Shown piece after piece: positions 1 through 9,005 of a DNA stretch of 64,000 nucleotides. The DNA lies in assembly GCA_013141385.1 (NCBI GenBank), contig JABFRB010000018.1:92717-156716 (forward strand), written 5' to 3'. The position numbers were made by a program, and so were the translations under genes. Position 1 is the first letter of the stretch. Every line of letters begins with the position of its first letter. The DNA is from Bacteroidales bacterium (GTDB lineage Bacteria > Bacteroidota > Bacteroidia > Bacteroidales > Tenuifilaceae). A model generated the notes under the pieces. It searched no databases. It was not told the origin of the DNA and saw only the letters and a program-made list of their open reading frames with translations.

Positions 1-549
1 AATTCCTTCATCTTTCAATTTGCGAAGCATTACCCAAAACTCTTTCCTTGAAACTGCATCTACCCCTGTTGTAGGCTCATCGAGTAGAAGGATTTCGGGT
101 TTATGAATAAGAGCGCATGAAAGCGCTAATTTTTGCTTCATACCACCCGACAATTTACCAGCAAGCCTATTTTTAAAGGGCTCTAGCATGTGGTAGATAT
201 CTTTAATAAGATAATAGTTTTCCTCTATAGTAGTGCCAAAAACACCTGCAAAGAACTCTAGGTTTTCCAATACCGTTAAATCAGCATAAAGAGAAAAACG
301 ACCGGGCATATAGCCGACAATTTTTCTAATCTCATGAAAATCTTTTACTACATCATTCCCTGAAAGAGAAGCTTTACCTGAATCGGGAATAATTAGCGAT
401 GTTAGTATTCGAATGAGAGTTGTTTTACCTGCGCCGTCGGGCCCTATTAGACCAAATAGTTCGCCCCTTTCAACTTCAAAGGAGACATCCTTTAAAGCAT
501 CAACCTTCTCATACGATTTTGAAATATTATTAGCTAAAATGGGATTCAT
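1..549 (-). CDS. ABC transporter ATP-binding protein, YbhF-like (C-terminus cut by window edge)
   Basis: The 183 visible residues form an ABC ATPase: Walker A GPDGAGKTT at residues 36-44, signature LSGGMKQK at 133-140 and Walker B ILLLDEPTTGVD from about 153. It would energise export together with the membrane-fusion and TolC-like genes that precede it in transcription. The start is the ATG at 549-547, one base after the HlyD-type gene's TAG, so the two are probably translationally coupled. The position where many ABC proteins have the Q-loop glutamine reads GYMPGRF, with glycine there. I believe this occurs in Bacteroidota homologues, so it need not mean inactivation. The permease genes presumably lie left of base 1. 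Confidence 0.93.
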   Translation of the reverse strand, partial: MNPILANNISKSYEKVDALKDVSFEVERGELFGLIGPDGAGKTTLIRILTSLIIPDSGKASLSGNDVVKDFHEIRKIVGYMPGRFSLYADLTVLENLEFFAGVFGTTIEENYYLIKDIYHMLEPFKNRLAGKLSGGMKQKLALSCALIHKPEILLLDEPTTGVDAVSRKEFWVMLRKLKDEGI

Positions 550-550
550 A

Positions 551-1456
551 CTATTTGTTGCTAATTAGCCTAACTTCTGCTGGCATACCTATTCTGAAAC
601 TTCCATCGTTTTTAACCTTAACTTTAATAGGATACACAAGTTTAACTCTCTCCTCGCGGGTTTGAATTATTTTGGGAGTAAATTCAGCCTCAGACGATAC
701 CCATGATATTGTTCCTTCTGATTCAATAAGTTGACCACTTTCATTATCAATAAAGACTTTAACCTTACTACCGGGTTGAAAACTGTGTAGTTGATTTCCA
801 GATATATAAGCTCGTAGATACATAAAATCCATATTTGCAACTTTATAGAGCGCTTTCCCCTGAATAACACTCTCGAACTGATTAACATAGGTAACTAGCA
901 CTTTTCCATCAGCAGGATTTACAATTTTACAACGACGAAGTTGATCTTTAACCTGTTCTACCTGAGCAGTAAGTGCTGGTATTTCAGCAAATGTTGAAGT
1001 TTTTTGGACATCAATTGCATCCTTCTGTTTCTTAGCAAGGCTAATCCTACCCTCAATATCATCAATCTGTTTTTGGGTGGCAGAACCATCAGCGAACATC
1101 TTCTTAATTCTATTGTATTCAATATTTAGAACATTTAACTGTTCTGCTTGAACTTCGGATTGAGCATTAATGTTGGGTATTCTTGATTTTACAGCCTCTA
1201 TTTGGCTATTTAGTTGCTTACACTTTAGATAGAGCTGGATACTATCAATAACACCAACAACTTGCCCTGTTTTAACCTGATCTCCCTCATCAATACTGAA
1301 AGTTAATAATTTGCCAGAGGCTTCGGCAGAAATGGTCGTTTCATCGGTTTCAAATGTACCATAGGCATCGGCTTTATCACCATTTCTGTTGCATGATGAT
1401 AATGAAGTAGTTAAAGCGCTAGTAACTAATGTAAATATTATCAGTTTGATTTTCAT
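551..1456 (-). CDS. HlyD-family periplasmic adaptor, lipoprotein (YbhG-like)
   Basis: This 301-residue membrane-fusion protein would bridge an inner-membrane ABC exporter to a TolC-like outer-membrane channel. It has a lipoprotein signal peptide with the lipid-attachment cysteine at residue 22 (SLSSC). A biotinyl/lipoyl-like half (ISAEASGKL..., GDQVKTGQVVGVID) follows, then a coiled-coil hairpin at about 75-175, then the second lipoyl half and a beta-barrel domain. It lies 18 nt after the TolC-like gene and 1 nt before the ATPase in the same operon. Length and domain order are normal for ABC-linked HlyD adaptors. Substrate unknown; drugs or lipophilic toxins are typical for TetR-controlled versions. 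Confidence 0.9.
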   Translation of the reverse strand: MKIKLIIFTLVTSALTTSLSSCNRNGDKADAYGTFETDETTISAEASGKLLTFSIDEGDQVKTGQVVGVIDSIQLYLKCKQLNSQIEAVKSRIPNINAQSEVQAEQLNVLNIEYNRIKKMFADGSATQKQIDDIEGRISLAKKQKDAIDVQKTSTFAEIPALTAQVEQVKDQLRRCKIVNPADGKVLVTYVNQFESVIQGKALYKVANMDFMYLRAYISGNQLHSFQPGSKVKVFIDNESGQLIESEGTISWVSSEAEFTPKIIQTREERVKLVYPIKVKVKNDGSFRIGMPAEVRLISNK

Positions 1457-1474
1457 ATCATTATGATTTAATTA

Positions 1475-2758
1475 TTATTTAATATCGTTGCCTGTTAGGT
1501 TATAAAGCGTTACGATTTGGAGTGACAGCATAATTTTTCTTGTCTCCATATCGAGTCGAGCTCTGGATTCTGCATTAAAGTCGGATATATAATTGGCTGA
1601 TGTAATTGTTCCGTTTTTAAGCGATGATGAGCTTCGCTCAGTTACACCATGAAGTAGGTTAATTATTTCATTATCCTTTTCAAGTTGATTTCTTAACTTA
1701 CTTATTTCAGCCTTAATACTTTCTATTTGAGCATTATAACCATTAAGATATACATCCTTACGACGATCTATCATATCCTGCTGGATTTTAAACTGTTGTT
1801 TTTCCTTACTTGCTAAATTCCAGTCCCATATATTCCATGAAAGTTTAGCACCGAGTAGGTAAAAGGTATCCCAATTGTTGCTGAGCATGTTTAGTCCTGG
1901 CTTGCCATAGCCTCCTTGTGCAAATCCCGCAAGAATTGGATAGCGTTTGCGGGATACTAGATTTGATGAGGCATTCATTAAATCTTTTTGGAATCCAAAA
2001 CCCGATAATTCAGGTCTAAGGCATGAAAAATCACTTAATTCGATGGGACTTGGCAGTAAATACTTATCGCTTTCGTTGATTACAATCCCTGTAATCGCTC
2101 TAATAGATGATATTAGAGAGTTTTTCTGAGCCGGAATAGCATCTAAATTTTGTAATAGTTTTAACTGTTCCGCTTTTATGGCATCAACAGTCGAACTGAG
2201 AACCATTCCCGCTCTTACCCCAGATTCTAACTCAAATACCCTTCTAGCTAAATCCTTTTGCATCAATTCAAACTGATTTTTGGTAACATCCAGCAAAACA
2301 AGGTTGAAGTAAAGGTTTGTCAATCTTTCCTTGAGTCCATACATCTCAACATCAATCCTATTTCGTTCGAGGATTCTATTCCTCTCCTCAAGTTCAATTC
2401 TTGATTTTGTGGAACCTCCATCCCATATCAATTGAGAAATGTCAAGTGTTACCTTATATTGATCATGATTCGGTTTAGGTACTGAAAATCCGGGGATTGG
2501 AAGGCTTATATTCAGAGCAGTAACATCCGATTGCCATGTGGCAGAGCCATTAATATCCAATTTTGGAAGATAATTCACCTTTAAGTTACTCTGTTTTAAT
2601 TGATAAACAGAATCGATAGATGAAGGAATCTTAGATATTGGATTTGAGGAGTTTAATGCTTTAAATAAATCGGCTAACCTGATTGTATCCTGCCCATTGG
2701 AATACAACGGATTAAAGCCAATTAATAAGGATGAAATAGTAATAATTATCGATTTCAT
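1475..2758 (-). CDS. TolC-family outer membrane efflux protein
   Basis: This 427-residue protein starts with a signal peptide (about residues 1-22). It shows the two-fold repeated long alpha-helical layout of outer-membrane efflux proteins, with heptad-rich helices around 115-225 and 320-410. It would form the trimeric outer-membrane channel of the tripartite exporter. It sits 11 nt after the TetR gene and 18 nt before the HlyD adaptor, so the operon order is tetR-tolC-hlyD-ABC. Length is typical for the family (about 420-490). Nothing in it identifies the substrate. Confidence 0.9.
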   Translation of the reverse strand: MKSIIITISSLLIGFNPLYSNGQDTIRLADLFKALNSSNPISKIPSSIDSVYQLKQSNLKVNYLPKLDINGSATWQSDVTALNISLPIPGFSVPKPNHDQYKVTLDISQLIWDGGSTKSRIELEERNRILERNRIDVEMYGLKERLTNLYFNLVLLDVTKNQFELMQKDLARRVFELESGVRAGMVLSSTVDAIKAEQLKLLQNLDAIPAQKNSLISSIRAITGIVINESDKYLLPSPIELSDFSCLRPELSGFGFQKDLMNASSNLVSRKRYPILAGFAQGGYGKPGLNMLSNNWDTFYLLGAKLSWNIWDWNLASKEKQQFKIQQDMIDRRKDVYLNGYNAQIESIKAEISKLRNQLEKDNEIINLLHGVTERSSSSLKNGTITSANYISDFNAESRARLDMETRKIMLSLQIVTLYNLTGNDIK

Positions 2759-2769
2759 ATAGTAAGTTG

Positions 2770-3387
2770 TTATTGCCTATTCTTTAGTGTACTTATTATA
2801 TAATCAGCAACAACCGTTTTTCTTTCTTCTAGAAACTTGTTGTATTCTGATTTGTCCTCAGAAAATAAAATTTTTTCAATGAGAGGTCGTCCTGCAAAAG
2901 GGAAAATACATAGGCTAATCATATTAATCATAAAATGCCTTGTTTCCTCAAAACTCATATTTAATTGCTTAGCAAGATTTGTAATTACAAGTTTTATCAT
3001 ATTTACATCAAGTCCCGATTTAACAAAGAAAGATTTAAGGTTGTCAGGATCACGATGAACCTCCTTAATAATAAAAGATGGAAGGAATGGATTTGAAATA
3101 AAGGTTGAAATATAATTACTTACAAAAGTCCGTATCTTATCTTCAAGGCTAATATCTTCGGAGGACATTAACGTAACCATTTTTGGAAAGAATTTACCTA
3201 ACTCCTCTTGAAAAATCATTTCAAATAGTTTATCCTTGCTCCTAAAATAGTAATGAAGTAAAGCTTTGTTAATACCCGCTTCATCTGCTATCTCCTGCAT
3301 ACGGGCACCATCTAAACCCTTTTCGATGAATACTTTACGAGCGGCTTTTAATATTTGCTGTTCAGTATCTTTTTGTTGTTCTGTCAT
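2770..3387 (-). CDS. TetR/AcrR family transcriptional regulator of the efflux operon
   Basis: The 205 residues have a typical TetR N-terminal DNA-binding domain: a helix-turn-helix around residues 26-50 (MQEIADEAGINKALLHYYF, then KDKLFEMIF). A helical ligand-binding domain follows. It is the first gene of the operon and probably represses itself and the exporter. Two copies of TTTAAC-N6-GTTAAA lie just upstream, one between the inferred promoter and the start codon and one upstream of the -33 element. This is the expected arrangement for autoregulation. The inducer is unknown. Confidence 0.92.
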   Translation of the reverse strand: MTEQQKDTEQQILKAARKVFIEKGLDGARMQEIADEAGINKALLHYYFRSKDKLFEMIFQEELGKFFPKMVTLMSSEDISLEDKIRTFVSNYISTFISNPFLPSFIIKEVHRDPDNLKSFFVKSGLDVNMIKLVITNLAKQLNMSFEETRHFMINMISLCIFPFAGRPLIEKILFSEDKSEYNKFLEERKTVVADYIISTLKNRQ

Positions 3388-3404
3388 AATTAATAACTAT
3401 TTAA

Positions 3405-3422
3405 TTTAACTAAAAGGTTAAA
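3405..3422. promoter_or_regulatory. Proposed TetR operator O1
   Basis: TTTAAC-TAAAAG-GTTAAA is a perfect 6+6 palindrome with a 6-nt spacer. It lies between the inferred transcription start and the tetR start codon, where a bound dimer would block transcription. The same half-sites and spacing recur at 3479-3496. Confidence 0.6.
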
Positions 3423-3430
3423 CCATACGG

Positions 3431-3462
3431 CAAATATATTTCAGCATTTATTATTATCCAAA
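3431..3462 (-). promoter_or_regulatory. Bacteroidota-type promoter of the tetR-efflux operon
   Basis: On the minus strand TTTG (3462-3459) is followed after 20 nt by TATATTTG (3438-3431). This fits the Bacteroidota sigma consensus of TTTG at -33 and TAnnTTTG at -7. Transcription would begin about 3425, some 38 nt before the tetR ATG. Confidence 0.6.
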
Positions 3463-3475
3463 TATTTTAACCATT

Positions 3476-3499
3476 TTATTTAACTGTTTGGTTAAATAA
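3476..3499. promoter_or_regulatory. Proposed TetR operator O2
   Basis: TTATTTAAC-TGTTTG-GTTAAATAA is a perfect 9+9 inverted repeat with a 6-nt spacer, just upstream of the -33 element. Its core TTTAAC-N6-GTTAAA is identical to O1. An extra unpaired TTTAAC half-site lies at about 3467-3472. Confidence 0.6.
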
Positions 3500-3568
3500 G
3501 TATTAAAATAATATTATCAAGATTATAATATTCAATAAATGAAGGATTTTTAGTGGAAAATATTATTT

Positions 3569-4471
3569 CTAAATTTCTATAATAGTCTTAAATACTTTAA
3601 CAGCATTGCCCTTAAGTTGAATTAAGGATATTTTATCATTAATTAAAGTAACCTTAACGCCTATAGTTCCAAGCCTACCCATTGCTTCCCCTTGCCTTCC
3701 TTTGAATTCAAAATTATTGCCTTTTGCTTCAATTATCCTATTTTGCAGTAAATAACCTCCTAGGGGACCATTGGCATTGCCTGTTACGGGATCTTCATTT
3801 ACTCCGCTTATGGGAGCAAACATTCTACCATAAATCAATATTTCTTTATCATCGGAATCGAATGTAAAAACAAAGTACCCATTGCACTTGATCTGCTTGC
3901 TTAAATCTATTAGTTCTTGAAAATTAGGAGTTAAACTGTTAAGTTCTATCCTACTTTTAATTCCAATCATTACTTTGGAATGCCCTGTAGAAGCAATCTG
4001 TATTGGGCATCGTTCATCTAAATCTGATTTTGTAATACCCAAGGCATCTATTAGTCTTTGCGAAGTTTTATTGTCAAGAGGAGGGTTTAGCTCAAATTTT
4101 CCTTGACTCATAATTACTTGATAATCATCATCTAATTTGATTATCTCAAAGGATAATATACCTATCCGTGTTTTAATCCTAAGTACACAAGATTCTAAAT
4201 TTTCCTCAAGAGCTTTTGCATACATGGCCGCTATTGTGGCATGACCACATGCTGGGACCTCAACTTTTGGCGTAAAATATCTTATTACTCCATCGCAGTT
4301 ATCCTCATCAGGGGAAAATAGAAAAGCAGTTTCCGAATTGTTTAATTCCCTTGCAATCATCAGCATTTGTTCATCTGATAGTTCATCGGCGTTAACAACA
4401 ACACCCGCAGGGTTTCCTTTAAAGCGCTCTTTGGTAAAAGAATCAATTTGGTATACTATTAATTTAAGCAT
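3569..4471 (-). CDS. PhzF family isomerase-like protein
   Basis: This 300-residue protein belongs to the PhzF/YddE family, which shares the diaminopimelate-epimerase fold. Visible signatures are the start (YQIDSFTKERFKGNPAG), the catalytic-type glutamate Glu47 (NNSETAFLF), a CGHATIA motif near residue 75 and EDPVTGNANGPLG near 225. The phenazine enzyme isomerises a dihydro-anthranilate; most bacterial homologues, including this lone one, have no known substrate. No phenazine genes are nearby. The head-GIN gene lies 29 nt upstream on the same strand, so the two may be co-transcribed by chance. Confidence 0.85.
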   Translation of the reverse strand: MLKLIVYQIDSFTKERFKGNPAGVVVNADELSDEQMLMIARELNNSETAFLFSPDEDNCDGVIRYFTPKVEVPACGHATIAAMYAKALEENLESCVLRIKTRIGILSFEIIKLDDDYQVIMSQGKFELNPPLDNKTSQRLIDALGITKSDLDERCPIQIASTGHSKVMIGIKSRIELNSLTPNFQELIDLSKQIKCNGYFVFTFDSDDKEILIYGRMFAPISGVNEDPVTGNANGPLGGYLLQNRIIEAKGNNFEFKGRQGEAMGRLGTIGVKVTLINDKISLIQLKGNAVKVFKTIIEI

Positions 4472-4500
4472 AAGGCATTTAAATAAATTAATGGATACAG

Positions 4501-5187
4501 TTATTCCAAAATATTAACGGTGGCTCCTATACCAGTTTTTATTTTATTCTGTTTTGGTGCACCAGAATATATTAGTGTACCTCCAGTTCTAACATTAGCA
4601 TCCAGTAATTGAGTTACATTCACTTTAGCGGTACCGCCACTACCTACTCGAATGTATGTGCTATCAGATTGGACATCAAGAGCTGAAAGAATTCCCCCAG
4701 TAGAAACTTTAGCATCCATAGATCCCGTTTTACCGCTTAATCTCATGGTAGCACCTTGTCCAACCTTAATATCTACTGTTTTTAAACTTAATTCTGCCTG
4801 AAGTTGCCCATTGGTGTTTGCATTAAGCACAACTTTGTCACCAGTTAAAGGGTTCTGAAGGCTAACTAATCCCGATGCTCCAACATTAATTTCCCTAATC
4901 TCCTTGTAAGTAATGTATAACTCTACACTTGCATCAATGTGAATTCCGCGAGAAAGTTCAATCTGTAATGTTTTTCCATTCACTGTTGTTTCAATATCAG
5001 ATAGTTCTATACCAGAAGCAATAATTTTCACCTTTTCCTCATTACCCTTAGTTAGAAAAACCCTAACCTCACTCCCAACCTTAAGTTTGTCGAAGGCTGA
5101 AAGGTTTCTTTCTTCAGTTGTTTGACAATATGAATTGGCTGAGTTCACAATCATAAATACAAATAGTACTAAGGTCTTTTTCATCAC
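4501..5187 (-). CDS. Head-GIN domain (DUF2807) secreted protein
   Basis: This 228-residue protein has a signal peptide (about residues 1-21, ending near NSYCQ). A single repetitive beta-rich domain follows, with short strands and many Gly/Thr/Val turns (INVGASGLVSL, VGQGATMRLSG, VSTGGILSAL). The pattern matches the DUF2807 'putative auto-transporter adhesin, head GIN' family, a right-handed beta-helix-like fold common in Bacteroidota. It is probably periplasmic or surface-exposed. Its function is not known. Confidence 0.8.
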   Translation of the reverse strand: MMKKTLVLFVFMIVNSANSYCQTTEERNLSAFDKLKVGSEVRVFLTKGNEEKVKIIASGIELSDIETTVNGKTLQIELSRGIHIDASVELYITYKEIREINVGASGLVSLQNPLTGDKVVLNANTNGQLQAELSLKTVDIKVGQGATMRLSGKTGSMDAKVSTGGILSALDVQSDSTYIRVGSGGTAKVNVTQLLDANVRTGGTLIYSGAPKQNKIKTGIGATVNILE

Positions 5188-5331
5188 TTAATCTTTTAGA
5201 AGTTTTACAATAGAATTCTGTTACAAATTTGATATAAAATCTATTATATCATTAAAAAAAATGAACTTTTTAGAGAGTTTAACGTTTTTCAACCAATTAA
5301 TAATAATGCACATAAAATATTAATGAATTGA

Positions 5332-5787
5332 ATGAAAAGATTTTTACTCTTTATAATTATTGCTATAACTCAATATAATGTTATGAGTCAGGACTTAGAT
5401 TCAATCAAGCAAAGTGAGTATTGGAAGAAAAAATTAACGAAAATACAATACTTTGTAACGCGCGAAAAAGGAACTGAACCTCCGTTTACCGGGGAGTATT
5501 GGAATTTTTTTGAAAAAGGAACCTATTCATGCGTTTGTTGCGGAGCGAAACTTTTTGAATCTGACTCCAAGTTTGAGTCCAGCTGTGGTTGGCCAAGTTT
5601 CTTTGATACGAATTATAAGGATAATGTTGTGTTTCATCAGGATAATAGCCATGGAATGATAAGAACTGAGGTGCTTTGTAAAGTTTGTGGTGCTCATCTT
5701 GGTCATATATTTGATGATGGACCAAAGCCTACGGGTAAAAGGTTTTGTATAAATTCGGCATCAATAAAATTTACTCCTAATAAATAG
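5332..5787 (+). CDS. msrB: Peptide-methionine (R)-S-oxide reductase, exported
   Basis: The enzyme reduces the R-epimer of methionine sulfoxide in proteins. The 151 residues carry both zinc-binding CxxC pairs (CVCCGAKLF and CKVCGAHLG), the family motif CGWPSF and the catalytic cysteine in RFCINSAS near the C-terminus. An N-terminal hydrophobic stretch (about residues 1-19) looks like a signal peptide, so repair probably occurs in the periplasm. The gene ends six bases before the LON-domain gene, and the pair probably forms an operon. The product is a single-domain MsrB with no MsrA fusion. Confidence 0.92.
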   Translation: MKRFLLFIIIAITQYNVMSQDLDSIKQSEYWKKKLTKIQYFVTREKGTEPPFTGEYWNFFEKGTYSCVCCGAKLFESDSKFESSCGWPSFFDTNYKDNVVFHQDNSHGMIRTEVLCKVCGAHLGHIFDDGPKPTGKRFCINSASIKFTPNK

Positions 5788-5793
5788 GTTAAG

Positions 5794-6396
5794 ATGGAAT
5801 TGGGTGAAAATAGATTAGCGATGTTTCCTTTAAGAACATTTCTTCTACCGGGAGATGAGGTTCCTTTGAAAGTATTTGAACCACGTTATATTCAGCTAAT
5901 TAATGAGTGTAAGGAGAATGGAAAGAAATTCGGTATACCGTATGTAAACGACGATGAAATATCAATTTATGGAAGTGAGGTGGAACTTCTTAGTATTGTC
6001 GCTAAAAATAGTTTAAATGAGATGGTTATTCTAATAAAATGTGTTAGGAATTTTCATCTACTTGACTTCTTTGAAGAATTGCCTGATAAACTTTACGGCG
6101 GGGGAATTATTGAATATATTAATGACAATTACGAAACAACAAATCCTGAAATAATTGTTTTAGTAAAACAGTTAAAGTTAACTATAGATCCCATTCTTGG
6201 TTCAATTACTACTAAAGATTCCTTCAATCTTTTTGATATAGCCAAATCGCTTCTACTTAAATCAGAGGATAAGTACAAATTTTATTCGCTTAGAAATCAG
6301 AAGAGAATGGAGCATTTTCTGTTTAAACAGCTTAAATTTTATGAGTTGATTAAGAAGAACGAGGATGTGCTACAAAAAAATTTCTCTCTTAATTAA
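5794..6396 (+). CDS. LON peptidase substrate-binding-domain protein
   Basis: The 200 residues resemble the stand-alone N-terminal substrate-binding domain of Lon protease: the opening LAMFPLRTFLLPGDEVPLKVFEPRYIQLI is the family hallmark (MFPL...LLPG...PLxVFEPRY). The Lon ATPase and protease domains are absent, as usual in this family. Its role is unclear, perhaps binding of unfolded proteins. It follows msrB by six bases, which suggests co-expression with protein repair. The start at 5794 is the first ATG after the msrB stop. Confidence 0.82.
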   Translation: MELGENRLAMFPLRTFLLPGDEVPLKVFEPRYIQLINECKENGKKFGIPYVNDDEISIYGSEVELLSIVAKNSLNEMVILIKCVRNFHLLDFFEELPDKLYGGGIIEYINDNYETTNPEIIVLVKQLKLTIDPILGSITTKDSFNLFDIAKSLLLKSEDKYKFYSLRNQKRMEHFLFKQLKFYELIKKNEDVLQKNFSLN

Positions 6397-6431
6397 AAGA
6401 ATGATTGTGCTCTAATTTAAATATCTGATTG

Positions 6432-7754
6432 TTACCTAACTAATTTTTCTGGCTGATAGAAAAGATTTATATCAGGCCAAGTTTCAATCTGCTTAATGTT
6501 ACGAGTCATTAGGCGGTCAATTTCGTATGGAAATTTGGCTCCAGGCCAAGGGCTTGTATTGGTTAAGAAAACATAAGTAAACCCATCTTCTCTAACTACA
6601 GCAAGAGCTGATGTTCCTGGGAAAGATCCAGATCGCCACCATTTACCGTTTGAAAAAATAGCCTTCCAGCCTAACGGTTGAAACTCACCTTCGCGTTCAA
6701 CTAATCTCAAAATTGATTTATGAGTAAGAATATCTGGAAAACTGCTATTCCCATCGATAGCCAATAAAAATTTAAGAAGGCTTACTGATGAAATAACCCA
6801 ACCACCAGCAGCACCTAATGTTCTAAAATCGTCACCCCCACGACATTTTAGTATAGATTCCTTTGAGCCATCAAATGCTTTTATTTTTTGTGCTTCGGGT
6901 ATCTCATAATATCTTGCTTCGTTAGAATACCTGAGACTATCGAAGTTATAGGCGATATTGGCATCGCGGATATTTAAAGGGTAAAAGATGGTCTCTTTCA
7001 CATAAGTTTCATAAGGTATTCCGGATGCATTTTCAATTACAAGTTGAAGGATTGAGAAACCAAGGTTACAATAAGAACTGTATGTTCCAGGTGAAAAGTG
7101 GAGTCTTTTAGATAAAGAAAATACAATTATATCCTGAAGAGAGATTGGGAGTTCTTTCTTTAAGGATTTTGCAATAACTTCGTGAATAAACATATGATCG
7201 CCCCAATAGCTTGTCCATCCAGCGGAGTGGTTAAGAAGATTCTTAACTGTAATATCTTCAACCCTTTTATCGACATAATGTGAATACACGGAATCGTTAA
7301 GGATGCCCTGTTTACCAAAGATTTTAGAATCAAGAGATAACTTGTTATCTTCAATTAGTTTCATAATAGCAGCAGCAGTTATCAGTTTGGAAACGCTGGC
7401 TATCCTGTACATACTATAGGGTTCAGCCTTTATACTATCTTCCTTATTGGCAAACCCAAACCCCTTTGCGTATAGCAATTTCCCATCTTTAGCAATTGCA
7501 ACCGATGCGCTTGCTAAGTTCCATTTTTTAATAAAATAGTTAAATGACTGATCTAAATTACTATAGAGTGGTAAGTCTGATATCTCATTGGTGAGGTTAA
7601 TGCTTTTAGGATAAATCGAGGTTGGTGCTTTGGGTTCAGAACTCCTATCCTTTAAAGAATATCCTAATGACAGATCAATTAGCAATAAAAGGCAAAAGAA
7701 TGATAATATGATTAATACCTTGGAGTATCTCTGTTTAGCTGTTTTTTGTGACAT
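6432..7754 (-). CDS. Serine hydrolase, class C beta-lactamase/PBP-like
   Basis: This 440-residue protein begins with a hydrophobic segment (about residues 12-32), a membrane anchor or uncleaved signal. The beta-lactamase-like transpeptidase fold follows. Visible active-site motifs are SVSK (S-x-x-K) near residue 118 and YCN (Y-x-N) in the middle. A WRSGSFPGT segment near residue 375 sits where the K/H-T-G strand normally is. Members act on D-amino-acid peptides or esters; nothing identifies the substrate or implies antibiotic resistance. The gene is monocistronic, with a candidate promoter immediately upstream. Confidence 0.85.
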   Translation of the reverse strand: MSQKTAKQRYSKVLIILSFFCLLLLIDLSLGYSLKDRSSEPKAPTSIYPKSINLTNEISDLPLYSNLDQSFNYFIKKWNLASASVAIAKDGKLLYAKGFGFANKEDSIKAEPYSMYRIASVSKLITAAAIMKLIEDNKLSLDSKIFGKQGILNDSVYSHYVDKRVEDITVKNLLNHSAGWTSYWGDHMFIHEVIAKSLKKELPISLQDIIVFSLSKRLHFSPGTYSSYCNLGFSILQLVIENASGIPYETYVKETIFYPLNIRDANIAYNFDSLRYSNEARYYEIPEAQKIKAFDGSKESILKCRGGDDFRTLGAAGGWVISSVSLLKFLLAIDGNSSFPDILTHKSILRLVEREGEFQPLGWKAIFSNGKWWRSGSFPGTSALAVVREDGFTYVFLTNTSPWPGAKFPYEIDRLMTRNIKQIETWPDINLFYQPEKLVR

Positions 7755-7776
7755 AATATGCTTTAGAAGTGGTTGG

Positions 7777-7808
7777 CAAATCTATAAACTTAAGATTTTA
7801 GTTCCCAA
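7777..7808 (-). promoter_or_regulatory. Promoter of the serine hydrolase gene
   Basis: On the minus strand TTG (7808-7806) is separated by 21 nt from TAGATTTG (7784-7777), which matches TAnnTTTG. The inferred start of transcription is about 15-20 nt before the ATG at 7754. Confidence 0.45.
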
Positions 7809-7902
7809 TATTAATTGAAATATTTGACTAAAGTAAAAACGCATCATTATATATAAATTACTTATATACAATGACATGTTATGATTTATGTAAATGATAT
7901 AT

Positions 7903-8937
7903 TTAGATAAGTTCTTTAAGTCTTTTTGTGAAATTTGTTATGTCTTCTTCTGTAGTATCCCATGAAGTCATCCATCTAACCTCTGATTTGTCCTCATCCC
8001 ATTCATAGAAAAAATATTCATTCTGAAGGGCTTGAATCACTTTACGTGGAATAATAGCAAATACGCCATTTGCTTCTACTTTTTGGGTTATTGTAACGCC
8101 AGATATATCTTTAACCTTATTGGCAAGTATTTGAGCCATTCTGTTTGAATGACTTGCTGTTTCGTGCCATTGGTTATTAGAAAGGTAAGCATTAAATTGT
8201 GCGGCAATATAGCGCATTTTAGAGGCTAGTTGTAGACTTTGTTTACGGGTGTACATGAAGTCTTTTGAGAATTCTGTGTTAAAAAAAATAACTGCCTCTC
8301 CATACATCATACCGTTTTTGGTACCACCAAAGGAAAGAATATCAACACCAACATCGTTTGTGAATTTTCTAAAATCAAGATCTAAGGCAACGGCGGCGTT
8401 GGCTAATCGTGCGCCGTCCATGTGGAGTAACAAACCGTTTTCATGTGCGTAATCTGCAATTACTTTGATTTCATGAGGTTTGTATAGTGTTCCAAGTTCG
8501 GTTGTTTGAGATATTGAGATTACTTTAGGTTGTGCATGATGCTGAAAACCAAAACCATGCATGTGTTTCTTTATAAGATCAACTGTTAGTTTGCCATCTG
8601 GTGTTGAGACTGTAAGGAGTTTACATCCAGTAAATCGTTCGGGAGCACCACATTCATCAACATTTATATGGGCTGTATCTGAGCAGATAATAGCATTATA
8701 TTGCTCTGTAACAGCTTTTAATCCAAGGACATTTGCTGCAGATCCTATGAAAACAAAGAATACATCGATATTATTGCCAAAAATTTGTTTAAACTTTGAT
8801 GTTGCTTGGGCTGTGTAGGGATCATCACCATACGCGATAGCATGTCCATTGTTTGCATCTATTATGGCGTTCAGTATATTAGGGTGAACACCTGAGTTGT
8901 TATCGCTTGCAAATCCTCTTTTGTTTGTAATATCCAT
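7903..8937 (-). CDS. ltaE: Low-specificity L-threonine aldolase-type PLP enzyme
   Basis: This 344-residue fold-type I PLP enzyme would cleave L-threonine or allo-threonine to glycine and acetaldehyde. Family signatures include the start RGFASDNNSGVHPNIL, LHMDGARLANA in the middle and the PLP lysine in SFGGTKNGMMYGEAV. Length is typical. A related beta-eliminating aromatic amino-acid lyase is a less likely alternative. It is transcribed alone, divergent from the small coiled-coil gene at 9006. Confidence 0.9.
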   Translation of the reverse strand: MDITNKRGFASDNNSGVHPNILNAIIDANNGHAIAYGDDPYTAQATSKFKQIFGNNIDVFFVFIGSAANVLGLKAVTEQYNAIICSDTAHINVDECGAPERFTGCKLLTVSTPDGKLTVDLIKKHMHGFGFQHHAQPKVISISQTTELGTLYKPHEIKVIADYAHENGLLLHMDGARLANAAVALDLDFRKFTNDVGVDILSFGGTKNGMMYGEAVIFFNTEFSKDFMYTRKQSLQLASKMRYIAAQFNAYLSNNQWHETASHSNRMAQILANKVKDISGVTITQKVEANGVFAIIPRKVIQALQNEYFFYEWDEDKSEVRWMTSWDTTEEDITNFTKRLKELI

Positions 8938-9005
8938 ACGAATTAAAATTTTAATAATATTGCTGTAAATTTACCAATCATACTTTGAAATCACCACCTA
9001 TTGCT

